From Lineus longissimus (Eukaryota; Nemertea; Pilidiophora; Heteronemertea; Lineidae), in NCBI RefSeq assembly GCF_910592395.1, contig NC_088315.1:20783219-20843218 (forward strand): a DNA stretch of 60,000 nucleotides, in the 5' to 3' direction. The notes under the pieces were generated by a model. That model was not told where the DNA came from. It saw nothing but the letters and a program-made list of their open reading frames with translations, and did not search any database. Each line of letters opens with the position of its first letter. Position 1 is the stretch's first letter. Below are positions 59,300 to 60,000 of the stretch, in pieces. A program made the position numbers and the translations under genes.

Positions 59300-60000
59300 A
59301 TTCTCGCAGAATATACTGTTGCTCCAGATGACGGACGATATTGATCATTCACAAGGAGCGCTAACGTTGTAAAGTCTAATCCTGTGTGAGTATTGTTAGC
59401 ATCATCATCCAGCAGCCTCATCCGTAGAGATAATGCTAATGTGAATGAAAACAAGAAATGTATCAAATCCACCAATGAACCATAGCATTTGCTCAGAACA
59501 CATTCAAGTCCTTGGGCAAAGGGATTTGAGATGAACACAGAATATCATGTCATACTCTCAATGGTCTTAGCTTTTTAAGTTAATTTGTCATATGCCTGTT
59601 TATCACGCTCTGACGTCATTCTAATACAACACCTGGAAAGGTGGAATTATCAGAATAAATAGAATGTCAGTTAAATTCCTATATTTGATAACTGATTGAT
59701 TGACTAAATGATGCTGTCAAGTTCCAAGGTTTCTCAGATCAATAACTTAATAGGCGACCAGCGTAAGGAAAACCACACGGCCTCACTGAAAACAACGGAA
59801 AACGGCAGTGTCTGATTTACCACACTGCTCGATCTTAGAAAAGTAACAAGAAGTGAGATGAATGATTCAAAGCTTTGCAACCTGCAGTACAAGCTACGTT
59901 ATCCATACAGCAGCATCAAGTCCCCACTATATCCAATACAGTTGAAATGTTGTACCGCATCAACTCTCGCCGGAGTCGGCTACACACTATTACCAGCATC
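59300..60000. other. No gene recognised
   Basis: Short frames only; no supported exon, RNA or repeat. Confidence 0.45.

Noticed and set aside
1-60000. tRNA, rRNA or snRNA genes
   Set aside because: None seen by eye. A covariance-model scan was not possible here and could find degenerate ones.

Overview
This window looks like animal nuclear DNA, most likely from an invertebrate with a medium-sized, repeat-rich genome. It is AT-rich, has no dense bacterial-type ORFs, and its coding signal comes as short open segments bounded by GT/AG splice sites. It also holds remnants of a MULE-type DNA transposon, non-LTR retrotransposon fragments, a Tc1/mariner-like MITE, and an unusual number of long minisatellites. 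No species can be named from the sequence alone. No gene could be named with certainty, and all exon calls are by eye.

Layout. 1-5.4 kb: intergenic DNA with a foldback MITE and two minisatellites (55 bp and 85 bp units). 5.5-13.4 kb: a decayed MULE-like element of about 7.9 kb, bounded by inverted termini built from repeats of AAAACGTCC. It carries a broken transposase fragment, a LINE 3' fragment, a GC3-biased orphan ORF and many nested duplications. 13.6-27.4 kb: a multi-exon gene on the minus strand (5' end near 27.4 kb or beyond). I reconstruct about 25 candidate exons from splice sites, open frames and compatible phases. Its product is unidentified. Inside one large intron (about 21.7-25.7 kb), on the opposite strand, lie two paralogous ORFs of 374 and 324 codons. 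The first appears to be preceded by a PAN/Apple-like exon. 28-35.6 kb: mostly non-coding, with two weak minus-strand exon candidates and a LINE reverse-transcriptase remnant. 35.7-40.6 kb: a 68-bp satellite of 72.6 copies containing a 24-unit (1,632 bp) block duplicated in tandem. 42.3-49.6 kb: minisatellites of 89, 124, 111 and 85 bp, with minus-strand candidate exons between them. 51.4-55.1 kb: three minus-strand candidate exons with matching phases, plus a 41-bp array. 56.0-56.5 kb: a near-perfect inverted repeat with 263-nt arms. 58-59.1 kb: degenerate tandem repeats.

The most interesting items are the nested pair of unrecognised paralogous ORFs with the PAN-like exon, the higher-order satellite, the long hairpin, and the MULE-like element with repeat-built termini.
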